A stretch of DNA of 14,877 bases. Source: Bacteroidales bacterium (GTDB taxonomy: Bacteria; Bacteroidota; Bacteroidia; Bacteroidales; Muribaculaceae). How positions within the stretch are numbered: position 1 is the stretch's first letter; each line of letters opens with the position of its first letter. Where the stretch lies: NCBI GenBank assembly GCA_004552725.1, contig SFNM01000045.1, positions 1-14,877 of the forward strand, given 5' to 3'. The position numbers were made by a program, and so were the translations under genes. Under the pieces are notes generated by a model. The model was given only the letters and a program-made list of their open reading frames with translations, was not told where the DNA came from and ran no database searches. Shown here in pieces: positions 1-8,615 of this stretch.

Positions 1-2
1 CT

Positions 3-647
3 TCCGAAAATGTTAAAACCGACATTTCGGCTTTGAGTAAATATGCGGATCGTAATGCTACTGTGGGGCTGATATTTGCCGACAATATACTTTTTCCCGA
101 TTTGACATCAGTGTTGGCCTCAAGTGGTTATAGCGAACTGGCAGAATTGACCACTACACGGTTGGCCGCCAATTTACAAATAAATCAACCGAGATCTGAC
201 CAATACACCAATCCAGACTACTGTTCGGTGCAAGTGGCCCTTGAGGCTACCCCGGGCAATGCGCCCAAGTTGCTCGCTGCCATCTGTTCTATCTTTGAGG
301 GTGAGACGGGCTTGATGAGTACCGGCAGCGCGACTCACCGAGAAATTGGTTTTGGAATTTGGAAAGTTATACTTGATGTGGAAGACGATTTCGTGGTGGC
401 TCGTTATGGTGCTAATGAAATCAACACACCATTTGCGGCCAATGATGTTGACGGCCAATTGATTCGAGTAGTTGGTAATGTGCCGGCTCACACAGCCATC
501 CTCGGTGATAATCAATTTGATTATGTATTTGACCTCAAGGTTGATGCTGAACAAATCTCGTTCCATTTAGAGTTTAAAGATACGGAGATGCTATTCCTCC
601 ACGCACTTTTGTATAACAATTTCAGAACTCTTCCTCAATTATTTTAA
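3..647 (+). CDS. Unrecognised protein, C-terminal 214 residues (5' end outside window)
   Basis: The reading frame is open from the first bases of the window to a TAA at 645-647, so the true start is probably upstream; a TTG at 33 is the only start-like codon near the edge and looks weak. I do not recognise the family. The visible part has no transmembrane segment or signal peptide and reads as a soluble mixed alpha/beta protein with many short hydrophobic strands. It ends in an aromatic/hydrophobic tail (NNFRTLPQLF). The stop overlaps the start of the next gene (TAATG), so translation is probably coupled to the ABC ATPase. By position it is likely a partner or cargo-related component of that transporter, but this is inference. 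Codon use is mixed and unlike the C-rich block downstream. Confidence 0.6.
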   Translation, partial: SENVKTDISALSKYADRNATVGLIFADNILFPDLTSVLASSGYSELAELTTTRLAANLQINQPRSDQYTNPDYCSVQVALEATPGNAPKLLAAICSIFEGETGLMSTGSATHREIGFGIWKVILDVEDDFVVARYGANEINTPFAANDVDGQLIRVVGNVPAHTAILGDNQFDYVFDLKVDAEQISFHLEFKDTEMLFLHALLYNNFRTLPQLF

Positions 648-1309
648 TGCTTCGGCAACTAACTCTTAACAGCGTACTTCCCACCGTTTTTGAAGACGAC
701 CGACAGCAGTTTGCCTCCTCGCAAGTGTTGCTGTGTTCGGTCGCCTTCGAACGCGGACGTCGATATTGTATCAATGCACATTCGGGTCGGGGCAAAACTT
801 CATTGTGCAATTTTCTGTATCTCTCACGTCGCGATTATAGCGGCGAAATTCGCTTTGATGGCCGTGATGTGCGCAACTTGTCGGATAAAGAGATATCTGA
901 GGTGCGTCGGCGCCATATTGCTTACCTGCCCCAAGAACTCGAACTCTTCGACGAGTTGACCGCATACGAAAATGTGGCGCTCAAACTCAAAATCGCTTAT
1001 AATCGCGGTGAGGTATGGCCGGATGTGGCTTCTATGTTTGCTCGATTGGATATTTCAGAGAAGATGAATACCAAGGTGAGCCGTTTGTCGGTGGGCCAAA
1101 AGCAGCGCGTGGCATTGGTGCGCGCATTGGCTCAGCCGTTCGATTTTTTGTTGCTCGACGAACCGGTAAGCCACCTCGATGCCGAAAGCAACCGAAAATG
1201 CGCGGAATTGATAGATGAGCGAGCCTCGCAACTTGGTGCTGCGGTGATTTTCACTTCTGTCGGTAATCCTTTGTCGCTCCCCGGCGACATAATTTCACTC
1301 TCTCTGTGA
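647..1309 (+). CDS. ABC transporter ATP-binding protein (LolD/MacB-like class), non-canonical H-loop
   Basis: Nucleotide-binding subunit expected to power the FtsX-type permease encoded next. Visible motifs in the 220-residue protein: Walker A at 44-51 (AHSGRGKT, with Ala in place of the usual first Gly), Q-loop Gln96 (YLPQE), signature LSVGQ at 147-151, Walker B FLLLDE at 167-172 and D-loop SHLD at 175-178. The switch histidine expected about 30 residues after Walker B, in a 'VTH'-like context, is not there: the sequence reads IFTSVGNP, with Ser204 at the expected position. The length fits the small LolD-like class. The start overlaps the preceding stop by one base, and its own TGA overlaps the next gene by four bases, so the three genes form one translationally coupled operon. 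The family call is firm; the transported substrate is unknown. Confidence 0.9.
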   Translation: MLRQLTLNSVLPTVFEDDRQQFASSQVLLCSVAFERGRRYCINAHSGRGKTSLCNFLYLSRRDYSGEIRFDGRDVRNLSDKEISEVRRRHIAYLPQELELFDELTAYENVALKLKIAYNRGEVWPDVASMFARLDISEKMNTKVSRLSVGQKQRVALVRALAQPFDFLLLDEPVSHLDAESNRKCAELIDERASQLGAAVIFTSVGNPLSLPGDIISLSL

Positions 1310-2484
1310 TTATGCTCTGGAAATTATTAAGTAAGAACATAAGTGGTTGGCAGTTATCCGGATATGCGCTGGCTGCCACTGTGGGCTTGGCAATTTTGAT
1401 GATTGCTGTGCAGTTTTATTGCGATTTGTCGGCTTCGTGGAGCAATGATGATGGTGATATCGAGTTGGTGCCACCGCGCAATATGGTGATTTCCAAGCAA
1501 GTGTCGATGATGTCGACCTTCTCCGGAGGCGCCCCGTCGTTTTCGGCTGACGAAATCGACGAAATTGCTCGTCAGCCATGGTGCAACGGCGTGTCGGCCT
1601 TTCGTGCTGCCGATTTCAGTGTGTGGCTGAGTGTGGATATGGGCGGCCGCGGCTTGCAAACGGCGATGTTTTTTGAGTCTGTACCCGATTCTTTAGTTGA
1701 TATTTCAAGTCGTTTGTGGAAATTTGATGAGGCACATCCGATGGTGTCGATTGTGCTGTCGAAAGATTACATCTCATTATATAATTTCGGCTTTGCGTCT
1801 TCGGGTCGTATGCCGGTGTTGAGCGAAAATACTATCACTCAATTGCCTTTGCAGGTGATGCTTGCCGGCAACGGAAATCGCCAGGTGTTGCCGGCGCGTA
1901 TCGTTGGGTTTTCATCGTGGCTCAACACCATCGCCGTGCCTGAAGCCTTTATGGATTGGGCTCACCTGCGCTTTGGTTCCGGCGCCGAGGCTCAGCCATC
2001 GCGATTAATTGTAGGGGTGACCGACCCCGGCGACCCTGCTATCGACCGCTTTATCACAAGTAATGATTATCAAGTGGCCGGACCCGACGACAATAGCGGT
2101 CGCGCAGGATTTATCTTGCGGATAGTGTCGACGGTAGTGGGCATAGTCGGCTTACTAATCACGGTTTTGGCCCTGTTTATTCTCGTACTGAGCCTGTATC
2201 TTTTGGTCAATAAAAATCGGCGCACTATCGTGGGGCTTATCCGTATCGGGTACTCGCCCCGACAGGTGGCTCGTCCCTACCAGTATCTCATAGTCGTTAT
2301 CAACATTTCGGCTACAGTCGTGGCGATAATCGCCACAATGATTGCCCGCTGTTTGTGGTTTGAAAGTGTGGTAAGCGACGGCATATCCGCATCAGTGTGG
2401 CCGACGATAGCAATCGGTGGTGGTATTATGCTCGTGGTGACTATATATAATATATGTGTGGTGCGAGGCCTTACCCACGAGTGA
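1306..2484 (+). CDS. FtsX/MacB-type ABC transporter permease
   Basis: Inner-membrane permease of 392 residues with the FtsX-family topology: one N-terminal membrane helix (about 18-38), an extracytoplasmic domain of about 230 residues, then three helices (about 272-302, 326-350, 364-387). Between the second and third helices lies a basic cytoplasmic loop (NKNRRTIVGLIRIGYSPRQ) that matches the coupling-loop region of this family, where an 'LRxxG' type motif contacts the ATPase. The GTG at 1306 gives a four-base overlap with the ATPase stop; an ATG two codons later (1312) is the alternative start. MacB/LolE-type relatives move lipoproteins, peptides or other cargo out of the membrane by mechanotransmission rather than through a channel. 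The cargo here cannot be deduced. No terminator with a clear hairpin and T-run was seen after the stop. Confidence 0.85.
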   Translation: MIMLWKLLSKNISGWQLSGYALAATVGLAILMIAVQFYCDLSASWSNDDGDIELVPPRNMVISKQVSMMSTFSGGAPSFSADEIDEIARQPWCNGVSAFRAADFSVWLSVDMGGRGLQTAMFFESVPDSLVDISSRLWKFDEAHPMVSIVLSKDYISLYNFGFASSGRMPVLSENTITQLPLQVMLAGNGNRQVLPARIVGFSSWLNTIAVPEAFMDWAHLRFGSGAEAQPSRLIVGVTDPGDPAIDRFITSNDYQVAGPDDNSGRAGFILRIVSTVVGIVGLLITVLALFILVLSLYLLVNKNRRTIVGLIRIGYSPRQVARPYQYLIVVINISATVVAIIATMIARCLWFESVVSDGISASVWPTIAIGGGIMLVVTIYNICVVRGLTHE

Positions 2485-2525
2485 AATGCCGCACATAACA
2501 GGGTGAAATGTTAAAAGTGTGATTA

Positions 2526-2538
2526 AATTAACTTAATT
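2526..2538. repeat. Small AT palindrome (AATTAA-C-TTAATT)
   Basis: The two 6-base arms are perfect inverted copies around a single C at 2532. A looser outer pair, GATTAA at 2521-2526 and TTAATC at 2542-2547, flanks it. It sits about 65-80 bases before the candidate -7 element of the susC-like gene, so it could be an activator or repressor site. The sequence is very AT-rich, so chance occurrence is plausible. Confidence 0.35.
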
Positions 2539-2604
2539 GTGTTAATCTTTTTGCGGACGTAGTTTTTTTAGCGTTAAAAACCCTAAATATAGAGAAAAAA
2601 TAAC

Positions 2605-2612
2605 TTACTTTG
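2605..2612 (+). promoter_or_regulatory. Candidate -7 element for the susC-like operon
   Basis: TTACTTTG matches the Bacteroidota consensus TAnnTTTG at all fixed positions but one (T instead of A at the second). No TTTG -33 element is found 19-21 bases upstream; instead there are A/T tracts, ending with A6 at 2595-2600. A weak -33 would be expected if an activator is needed. It is the best match in the intergenic region, but no alternative is excluded. Confidence 0.4.
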
Positions 2613-2872
2613 TAGTTGCAAAATGAGTTGACTGCAGTGTCGCTCAGTTGCCATAGCCCTTTGCCAAGCGGAATTGTGAGCAGAGTTCACCATCGGAATG
2701 CATACATCTCCAATCATAATGTCCTAATAATCAATGGAAAACTACTTACGCTCACTTATGCCAACTGAAAAAAATACGCTGCACATTTCTTGTTAAGCAT
2801 CTGAAAATTATCACCATGACAAACAAATTAAATCGAGATTATATAAATTACTAACTTAAAAACCTTCTTTGC

Positions 2873-5800
2873 ATGCAGAACATTTGTTATCAAATGACAC
2901 GGAAGGCCGTGCTCGCCCTCACCCTCGTGCTGGCTTGCGCTCTTCCGGCATTAGCGCAAAAAATCACAGTGTCCGGCACTGTGTATGAACCTGAAGGCGA
3001 ACCCGCCATCAGCGCGAGCGTACTTGTGCAAGGTCAACAAACCGGCGTTGTTACCGACTATGACGGTCACTACTCCATCGAAGTTGACGCCAACGGCACT
3101 CTCGTGTTCTCCTACATCGGCTGCGATACCCAAACTGTCGCAGTCAATGGTCAAACAACTATCAACGTAAACCTTCAATCTAACGCTGTGGCTCTTCAAG
3201 ACCTCGTGGTTGTAGGTTATGGTGCAGTGAAAAAATCCGACGCTACCGGTTCTGTTGCCGTCGTTAAACCCGACGAAATCGAAGCCGGTATCGCTACCTC
3301 TACCCAAGACCTGCTGGTAGGCGCAAGCCCCGGTGTGGTTGTTACTGTTGACGGTGGTAACCCCGCCGGCGGTGGTACAATCCGCGTGCGTGGCGGCTCC
3401 TCCCTTAACGCTACCAACGACCCTCTGATCGTGATCGACGGCGTGCCCCAAACCAACCAATCCAACGGTGGCGGCGCTAACGCTCTTACCATGATCAACC
3501 CCTCCAACATCGCCTCCATGACCATCCTCAAGGACGCTTCCGCTACCGCCATCTACGGTTCGCGCGCATCCAACGGCGTTATCATCATCACCACCAAGCA
3601 AGGCACCAGCAAACGCCCCCAAGTTGACTTCTCCGCCAACTTCAGCGTGAACACTGCCCGCAACACCCTCAACATGATGGATGCTGCTCAATTTGCTGAC
3701 GTGGTACGCAACCAAATCGGCTCCGACGACGCTATCGGCAAACTCGGCGCTGCCTCCACCAACTGGCAAAAAGAAGTGCTCCGCACCACTTTCTCCCACG
3801 ACTACAACCTCTCCGTAGGTGGCCGTGCTAACGGCTGGTTCCCCTACCGCTTTAACGTTAGCTTTACCGACAACCAAGGTATCCTCAAAACTTCCTCGAT
3901 GCAACGTACCACCGTTGGCTTCAACCTCGCTCCCAAGTTCTTCGACGACCACTTGAGCGTAACCGCTAACGCCACCGGTACCTACGTTTACACCGGCAAT
4001 GCCGACACCGGCGCTATCGGCGCAGCTGTGGCTTACGACCCCACTCAAGCTGTCCGCACCGCCTACGCTACCGAAGGTAACACCGGTCTCACCATGTACA
4101 ATGGTTACACCCAATACGCTCCCGGCGGTATCTACGACCAAAACGCTACTCGCAACCCCGTAGCTATGCTCGAAGAAACCGAAAGCCACAACAAATCGTT
4201 CTCCTCGACCGGTAACCTCCAAATCGACTACTCTCTGCACTTCCTCCCCGAACTGCACTTCAACCTCAACGTAGGTTACCAAGTTTCCCGCAACTTCTGC
4301 GAAAGCGTCACCGACGCCAACTCAGTAGCCGCTTGGACCAACGACCAACTCAACGTGAACAACTCCGCAGGTGCAGGTACCCGCTACAAATGGTACGAAC
4401 TCCAACGCAACACCCTGCTCGACTTCTACGCCAACTACAAGAAAGATTTCGAAGCTCTCAAATCTACCGTTGACCTCACCGCAGGTTACTCCTGGCAACG
4501 TTTCGACTACCACGGCCACAGCAACACCTACGTTAACACCGTAGGCTTCGTGAAAGCCGACGGCTCCAACGGCTTCGACGTTTCCGTTGACCCCACAACC
4601 GGCGCTCCCACCTACTACTACGACTGGAACACCCGCTGGGCTAACGGCGAAGGCGTAACCCAAACCGTTGGTAACGCTCCCGACTCGCAATGGGCTAACC
4701 CCTTGCAACTCATGTCGTGGTTCGGTCGTTTGAACTACATCTTCGACGACACCTACCTCCTCACCGTTACTCTCCGTAACGATGCTTCCTCGCGCTTCTC
4801 CAAAGACACCCGCTGGGGTCTCTTCCCCGCTGTCGCTCTCGGCTGGAAGATTTCCAACCTCCCCGTATTCAAAGACAGCGCTGTTATGGACGAATGGAAA
4901 CTTCGTCTCGGTTGGGGTAAAACCGGTCAACAAGATATCGGTTCTTACTTCCCCTACATGCCCGTATACGTAACCTCCAACACCAACGGCTTCCTCTATC
5001 CCGGTATCAACGGCGGCTGGGTATACCCCATCTACCCCAACGCTTACGATGCTAACATCAAGTGGGAAACTACCACCACCTGGAACGCAGGTATGGACTT
5101 CGCTTTCCTCAACAACCGCATCACCGCCAGCATCGACTGGTACCTCCGCGACACCGACGACCTCCTTGCAAATACCCCCTCCAAAGGTATGCAAACCTCT
5201 AACTACTTGACCACCAACATCGGTTCGCTCCGCAACTATGGTGTTGAATTCAACATCAGCGCTCGTCCCGTAGTTACCAACGACTTCACTTGGACTTCCG
5301 CTCTCAACGTAGCTTGGAACCGCAACAAGATCACCGCTCTGTCGGGCGACGCTGCCAACGACATGGTTGAAGCTCGCGGTCTGCCTTCGGGCACCGGCGG
5401 TACCCTCCAATGGCACATGCCCGGCGAAGCAGCTTACACCTATCGCGTTTACCAACAAGTCTACAACGATGCCGGCGAACCCATCCCCGGCCAATACGTT
5501 GACCAAAACGCCGACGGTAAGATCGACGAAAAAGACTTGATCAACTACCACTCGCCCGATCCCAAAGTTACCCTCTCGTTCAACAACAACTTCCGTTACA
5601 AGAACTGGGACTTCGGTATCTCCCTCCGTGCTAACATCGGTAACTGGGTTTACAACAACCCCCGCTACGAACGCACCCGTCTCGACGCCGTTTCTCGCTA
5701 CAATCTGACCAACCTCTTGGCCGACGAATTCCTCTTCCCGACCACCGTGGACAAACTCAACCTCAGCGACTACTTCGTTGAAAACGCTTCGTTCCTCCGC

Positions 5801-5998
5801 TGCGACAACATCACCGTTGGTTACACCTTCGAAAACCTCCTCCAAGATCGTCTCCGCCTCCGCCTCTTCGGCGCTTGCCAAAATCCCTTCGTGATCACCA
5901 AGTACAAAGGCCTCGATCCTGAAATCTATGAAGGTATCGACAACAACTGCTATCCCCGTCCTATCACCTTCACCCTCGGTGTGATCGCTACTTTCTAA
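2873..5998 (+). CDS. susC: SusC/RagA-family TonB-dependent outer-membrane glycan transporter
   Basis: Outer-membrane beta-barrel transporter that, with its SusD partner, imports oligosaccharides using TonB energy. The 1041-residue protein shows a signal peptide ending ALPALA|Q (cut near residue 28), a carboxypeptidase-D regulatory-like domain (about 31-103), the TonB-box-like segment DLVVVGYG at 110-117, the plug domain (about 120-245, with VRGGSSLNATNDPLIVIDGV and the TILKDASATAIYGSRAS motif), then a barrel ending in Phe. A calcium-loop-like motif DxNxDGxIDxxD lies at 877-888. There is no N-terminal STN signalling domain, so anti-sigma control of the FecR type is not expected. ATG 2873 is used; Met8 (2894) is a plausible alternative because the signal peptide would still be complete. 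No Shine-Dalgarno is seen. The gene is strikingly C-rich and almost devoid of TTA, CTA and TCA codons, suggesting very high expression. Confidence 0.95.
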   Translation: MQNICYQMTRKAVLALTLVLACALPALAQKITVSGTVYEPEGEPAISASVLVQGQQTGVVTDYDGHYSIEVDANGTLVFSYIGCDTQTVAVNGQTTINVNLQSNAVALQDLVVVGYGAVKKSDATGSVAVVKPDEIEAGIATSTQDLLVGASPGVVVTVDGGNPAGGGTIRVRGGSSLNATNDPLIVIDGVPQTNQSNGGGANALTMINPSNIASMTILKDASATAIYGSRASNGVIIITTKQGTSKRPQVDFSANFSVNTARNTLNMMDAAQFADVVRNQIGSDDAIGKLGAASTNWQKEVLRTTFSHDYNLSVGGRANGWFPYRFNVSFTDNQGILKTSSMQRTTVGFNLAPKFFDDHLSVTANATGTYVYTGNADTGAIGAAVAYDPTQAVRTAYATEGNTGLTMYNGYTQYAPGGIYDQNATRNPVAMLEETESHNKSFSSTGNLQIDYSLHFLPELHFNLNVGYQVSRNFCESVTDANSVAAWTNDQLNVNNSAGAGTRYKWYELQRNTLLDFYANYKKDFEALKSTVDLTAGYSWQRFDYHGHSNTYVNTVGFVKADGSNGFDVSVDPTTGAPTYYYDWNTRWANGEGVTQTVGNAPDSQWANPLQLMSWFGRLNYIFDDTYLLTVTLRNDASSRFSKDTRWGLFPAVALGWKISNLPVFKDSAVMDEWKLRLGWGKTGQQDIGSYFPYMPVYVTSNTNGFLYPGINGGWVYPIYPNAYDANIKWETTTTWNAGMDFAFLNNRITASIDWYLRDTDDLLANTPSKGMQTSNYLTTNIGSLRNYGVEFNISARPVVTNDFTWTSALNVAWNRNKITALSGDAANDMVEARGLPSGTGGTLQWHMPGEAAYTYRVYQQVYNDAGEPIPGQYVDQNADGKIDEKDLINYHSPDPKVTLSFNNNFRYKNWDFGISLRANIGNWVYNNPRYERTRLDAVSRYNLTNLLADEFLFPTTVDKLNLSDYFVENASFLRCDNITVGYTFENLLQDRLRLRLFGACQNPFVITKYKGLDPEIYEGIDNNCYPRPITFTLGVIATF

Positions 5999-6030
5999 TT
6001 AGTTAAACTCGACAAACAGGATAATTCTTT

Positions 6031-7716
6031 ATGAAATTCTTAAATAAATTCTTCCTTTCGGCCGCTGTGGTTGCAGCTTCTCTGTCGATGGGTTCCTGCG
6101 CTGACGACCTCAACCAGCTCCCCACTGACCCCAAAGAGCTCACCGACGCCAACTTCAAAGAAGACCCCGCCGGCTACATGCAACAACTGATTGCCGACGT
6201 TTATCTGCAGTTCGCCACCTACGGCGCTAACGGCAACGCCTCCGTGCAAGGTTTCGACGGCGGTATGTCCACTTTCCAACGTGCAGCCTTCATACTCGAA
6301 GAAGTTCCCACCGACGAAGCATCTTGGATTCCCGCCGACGCCGACTACGGCTTGTTCCAATACGGTATCATCCCTGCCAACAACACCGTTGTCATGGGTA
6401 CATACTCCCGCTTCTTCATCAACATCGCCCTCTGTAACCAATTCATCCAAACCGTGAACGCCGGTTACTTCAACATCGAAGGCGATGCCACCCTCGAAGC
6501 TCAAGCTGCCGAATACATCCGCCAAGCCAAGGTGCTCCGCTCCGCCGCTTACTGGTATGCTATCGACAACTTCGGTAACGTTCCTTACCTCGACGAAACC
6601 GTGCCCATGGGCCAAGTTGGTCCCCAACTCGGTCGCACCGAACTCTTCAACCGCCTCACCGCCGACCTCGAAGCCGTTGTTGCTGAATACAAGGCTCTCG
6701 ACCCCAACCAAAAGCCCGCTTACGGTTATGTTGGCCTCGACGCTGCTGAAGCCCTCCTCGTGAAATACTATCTCAACGCCGAAGTTTACACCGGCACAGC
6801 TCAATGGGGCAAATGTCTCGAACACGCTCAAGCTGTGATCGACCGCCTCAAAGGCACCGGCTTCCAAGGTTCCGGCCTCTGCAACCACTACAAACAGCTC
6901 TTCGCTTACTCCAACAAGCAATACGCTCTCGGTGGTTCCAACGCTATCAACGAAATCATCTGGACCATCCCCCAAGATTTCCCCAACCTGCTCTCTTATG
7001 CCAACGGTACCTTCATGCTGAACGCTTGGGTTGGCACCTCCACCCCCGACGACACTTGGCGCCTCAACCCCCGCGACAAATACAACGCCGGTGCTTCCGG
7101 CTGGAAGTGTATTACCACTCGCAAGCAATTTGTTGACATCTTCGAATGGCAAAACGGCTACACCTACTCGCCCGACCAACGTACCGCTCTGTGGTGCACC
7201 GCTGCCGACGGCTTCTCCGTTGAAAACGGCCCCATGGACCAAGGTCACTATGGCAAGAACGGCTTCCTCGCTGTGAAGTTCTCCAACTGGGCTTACGACG
7301 AAGCCGGCAACATCGACTATGCCAACACCCCCGACGCTACCGACCAACTCGGTATCGACTGCCCCATGATTCGTTTGGCTGAAATCTACCTCTCCGCTGC
7401 TGAAGCTATCCTCAACGGCGCAGGCGACCAAGCCACCGCTCTTCAATATGTGAACTACGTGCGCGAACGTGCAGGTATGCCCGCTTACGACTACATCACC
7501 CTCCAAGAGCTCCAAAACGAACGCGCTCGCGAACTCTACACCGAATGTACTCGTCGCTCCGACCTCATCCGCTACGGCAAATGGATCTCCGGTTACACCT
7601 GGAACTGGAAAGGCAATGTGGCCGGTGGTACCGACTTCGCCTCCAACTTCACCGTTTATCCTCTGCCCAGCTCCGTTTGCGCTCGCAACGGCTATGAACA
7701 GAACCCCGGTTATTAA
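6031..7716 (+). CDS. susD: SusD/RagB-family surface glycan-binding lipoprotein
   Basis: Lipoprotein that caps the SusC barrel and captures glycans at the cell surface. The 561-residue product starts with a lipoprotein signal peptide (MKFLNKFFLSAAVV...) and lipobox MGSC, giving Cys23 followed by ADD. Acidic residues right after the cysteine are typical of the Bacteroidota surface-export signal. The body has the alpha-helical TPR-like character of the family (for example the helix YIRQAKVLRSAAYWYAIDNFG), and the C-terminal family signature NERARELYTECTRRSDLIRYGK lies at 496-517. Length is close to B. thetaiotaomicron SusD. It begins 32 bases after the susC-like stop, with a weak AGGA at 6018-6021 nine bases before the ATG. 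The same C-rich codon set is used. Sugar-contact residues cannot be assigned from sequence alone. Confidence 0.95.
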   Translation: MKFLNKFFLSAAVVAASLSMGSCADDLNQLPTDPKELTDANFKEDPAGYMQQLIADVYLQFATYGANGNASVQGFDGGMSTFQRAAFILEEVPTDEASWIPADADYGLFQYGIIPANNTVVMGTYSRFFINIALCNQFIQTVNAGYFNIEGDATLEAQAAEYIRQAKVLRSAAYWYAIDNFGNVPYLDETVPMGQVGPQLGRTELFNRLTADLEAVVAEYKALDPNQKPAYGYVGLDAAEALLVKYYLNAEVYTGTAQWGKCLEHAQAVIDRLKGTGFQGSGLCNHYKQLFAYSNKQYALGGSNAINEIIWTIPQDFPNLLSYANGTFMLNAWVGTSTPDDTWRLNPRDKYNAGASGWKCITTRKQFVDIFEWQNGYTYSPDQRTALWCTAADGFSVENGPMDQGHYGKNGFLAVKFSNWAYDEAGNIDYANTPDATDQLGIDCPMIRLAEIYLSAAEAILNGAGDQATALQYVNYVRERAGMPAYDYITLQELQNERARELYTECTRRSDLIRYGKWISGYTWNWKGNVAGGTDFASNFTVYPLPSSVCARNGYEQNPGY

Positions 7717-7738
7717 TCTTACTTATCAAGTTTAAGAA

Positions 7739-8605
7739 ATGAAAAAGTTCTCATTTATTATAGCCTTGCTCGCCACTCTGGTCGGCTTCACCTCCTGCTC
7801 CGAGGACCGCGACCCCGTTTACAAGGCTCCAACCACCTTCGTGCTCAATGTGCCCGAGATGCAAAATCAATACATTGAGCTCACCGAAGGCAATGTGCTC
7901 GAACTCTCCTGCTCTCAGCCCGACTACGGCTACTCCGCCATCTGCGTATACTCTGCCGAAGTTTCCCTCACCGAAGACTTCGCCGAATACAAAGAACTCG
8001 CTGCCGTAGAAGAATCCCACGCTCTCATCCAGCTCAAACAAGAAGACATCGCCACCGCTATCTGCCAACTCCATGGCGTAGTTGACGAAGCTACCTACGT
8101 TGACCGTCCCGCCGAAGTAGTTTACTTCCGCGCCGTTTGCAAAATCAAACAAGTTGAAGAATCCACCATCAAATCCAACGTGGTGGCTTACAACCGCGTG
8201 AAAGCTTACTTCGCTATTCCTCAACCCGGCTTCATCTACCTCGTTGGTCAGCCCGAAGGTTGGGCAGGTCCTACCGCCGGTAACGCCGCTCACTACGAAC
8301 CCTGGAAGCTCAAAGAAAACGCCGACGAAATCGGTTCGAAAGTTTACCACGGCACCTTCACCATCGACGCCGGTTCCGCTATGTTCCGCTTCTACACCGC
8401 ACTCACCGGCTGGGATGCTGACTCCTACGGCTCGCAAGTAGACGACAGTGCCCTCGACTTCGAATTCACCGATGGCCAATTCAACACCCGCATGGTCAAA
8501 GGTAAAGGCTCTTTCAACTTCCCCAACTGGGCAGGCGGCGACATGGAAATGACCGTTAACATGTCCGACAAGGATAACATCCAACTCACTATTAAAGCCC
8601 TCTGA
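7739..8605 (+). CDS. SusE-like outer-membrane lipoprotein with one C-terminal glycan-binding domain
   Basis: Predicted surface lipoprotein of 288 residues that helps hold glycan near the SusCD transporter. Signal peptide MKKFSFIIALLATLVGFTSC ends in Cys20, followed by SEDRD, an acidic surface-export signal. Residues about 28-155 resemble the SusE N-terminal Ig-like domain (strand pattern TTFVLNVPE, VYSAEVSLTEDFAEYKEL). Residues about 160-288 form one SusE/SusF-type carbohydrate-binding domain: FIYLVGQPEGWAGP at the start, MFRFYTALTGWD in the middle and a final strand NIQLTIKAL. From memory, B. thetaiotaomicron SusE is longer (about 390 residues) with two such domains, so this protein has one fewer. 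It follows the susD-like gene by 22 bases, with only an A-rich stretch before the ATG. Tryptophans 175, 189 and 225 are candidate sugar-stacking residues, by inference. Confidence 0.85.
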   Translation: MKKFSFIIALLATLVGFTSCSEDRDPVYKAPTTFVLNVPEMQNQYIELTEGNVLELSCSQPDYGYSAICVYSAEVSLTEDFAEYKELAAVEESHALIQLKQEDIATAICQLHGVVDEATYVDRPAEVVYFRAVCKIKQVEESTIKSNVVAYNRVKAYFAIPQPGFIYLVGQPEGWAGPTAGNAAHYEPWKLKENADEIGSKVYHGTFTIDAGSAMFRFYTALTGWDADSYGSQVDDSALDFEFTDGQFNTRMVKGKGSFNFPNWAGGDMEMTVNMSDKDNIQLTIKAL

Positions 8606-8615
8606 TTTCAACCTC

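Larger units (their letters stand above)
2485..2872. other. AT-rich non-coding stretch upstream of the susC-like gene
   Basis: This 388-base gap holds no convincing gene. It contains a small AT palindrome near 2526-2538, A/T tracts at 2548-2552, 2563-2569, 2576-2580 and 2595-2600, and a candidate -7 element at 2605-2612. If transcription begins just after that element, the susC-like mRNA carries a leader of roughly 250 nt. A 12-codon open frame (2816-2854) lies inside the leader in the same frame as the susC-like gene but closed by TAA. I saw no strong local hairpin in the leader; a 7-base complementarity (2644-2650 with 2762-2768) could be chance. Confidence 0.6.

Noticed and set aside
2644..2768. 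Long-range pairing TCAGTTG (2644-2650) with CAACTGA (2762-2768) in the susC-like leader
   Set aside because: Only seven bases across a gap of over 100 bases; expected by chance in a segment of this size.
2951..5881. Long open frames on the - strand (2951-4282 and 4322-5881) opposite the susC-like gene
   Set aside because: Their codons lie exactly opposite susC-like codons, so they exist only because TTA, CTA and TCA are avoided on the + strand. The predicted proteins are Gly/Val-rich, low in complexity and match no family I know.
6804..7136. Out-of-frame + strand open frames inside the susD-like gene
   Set aside because: They overlap a confidently identified gene and give Pro/Arg/Gln-rich, non-globular proteins, as expected for frame-shifted C-rich DNA.
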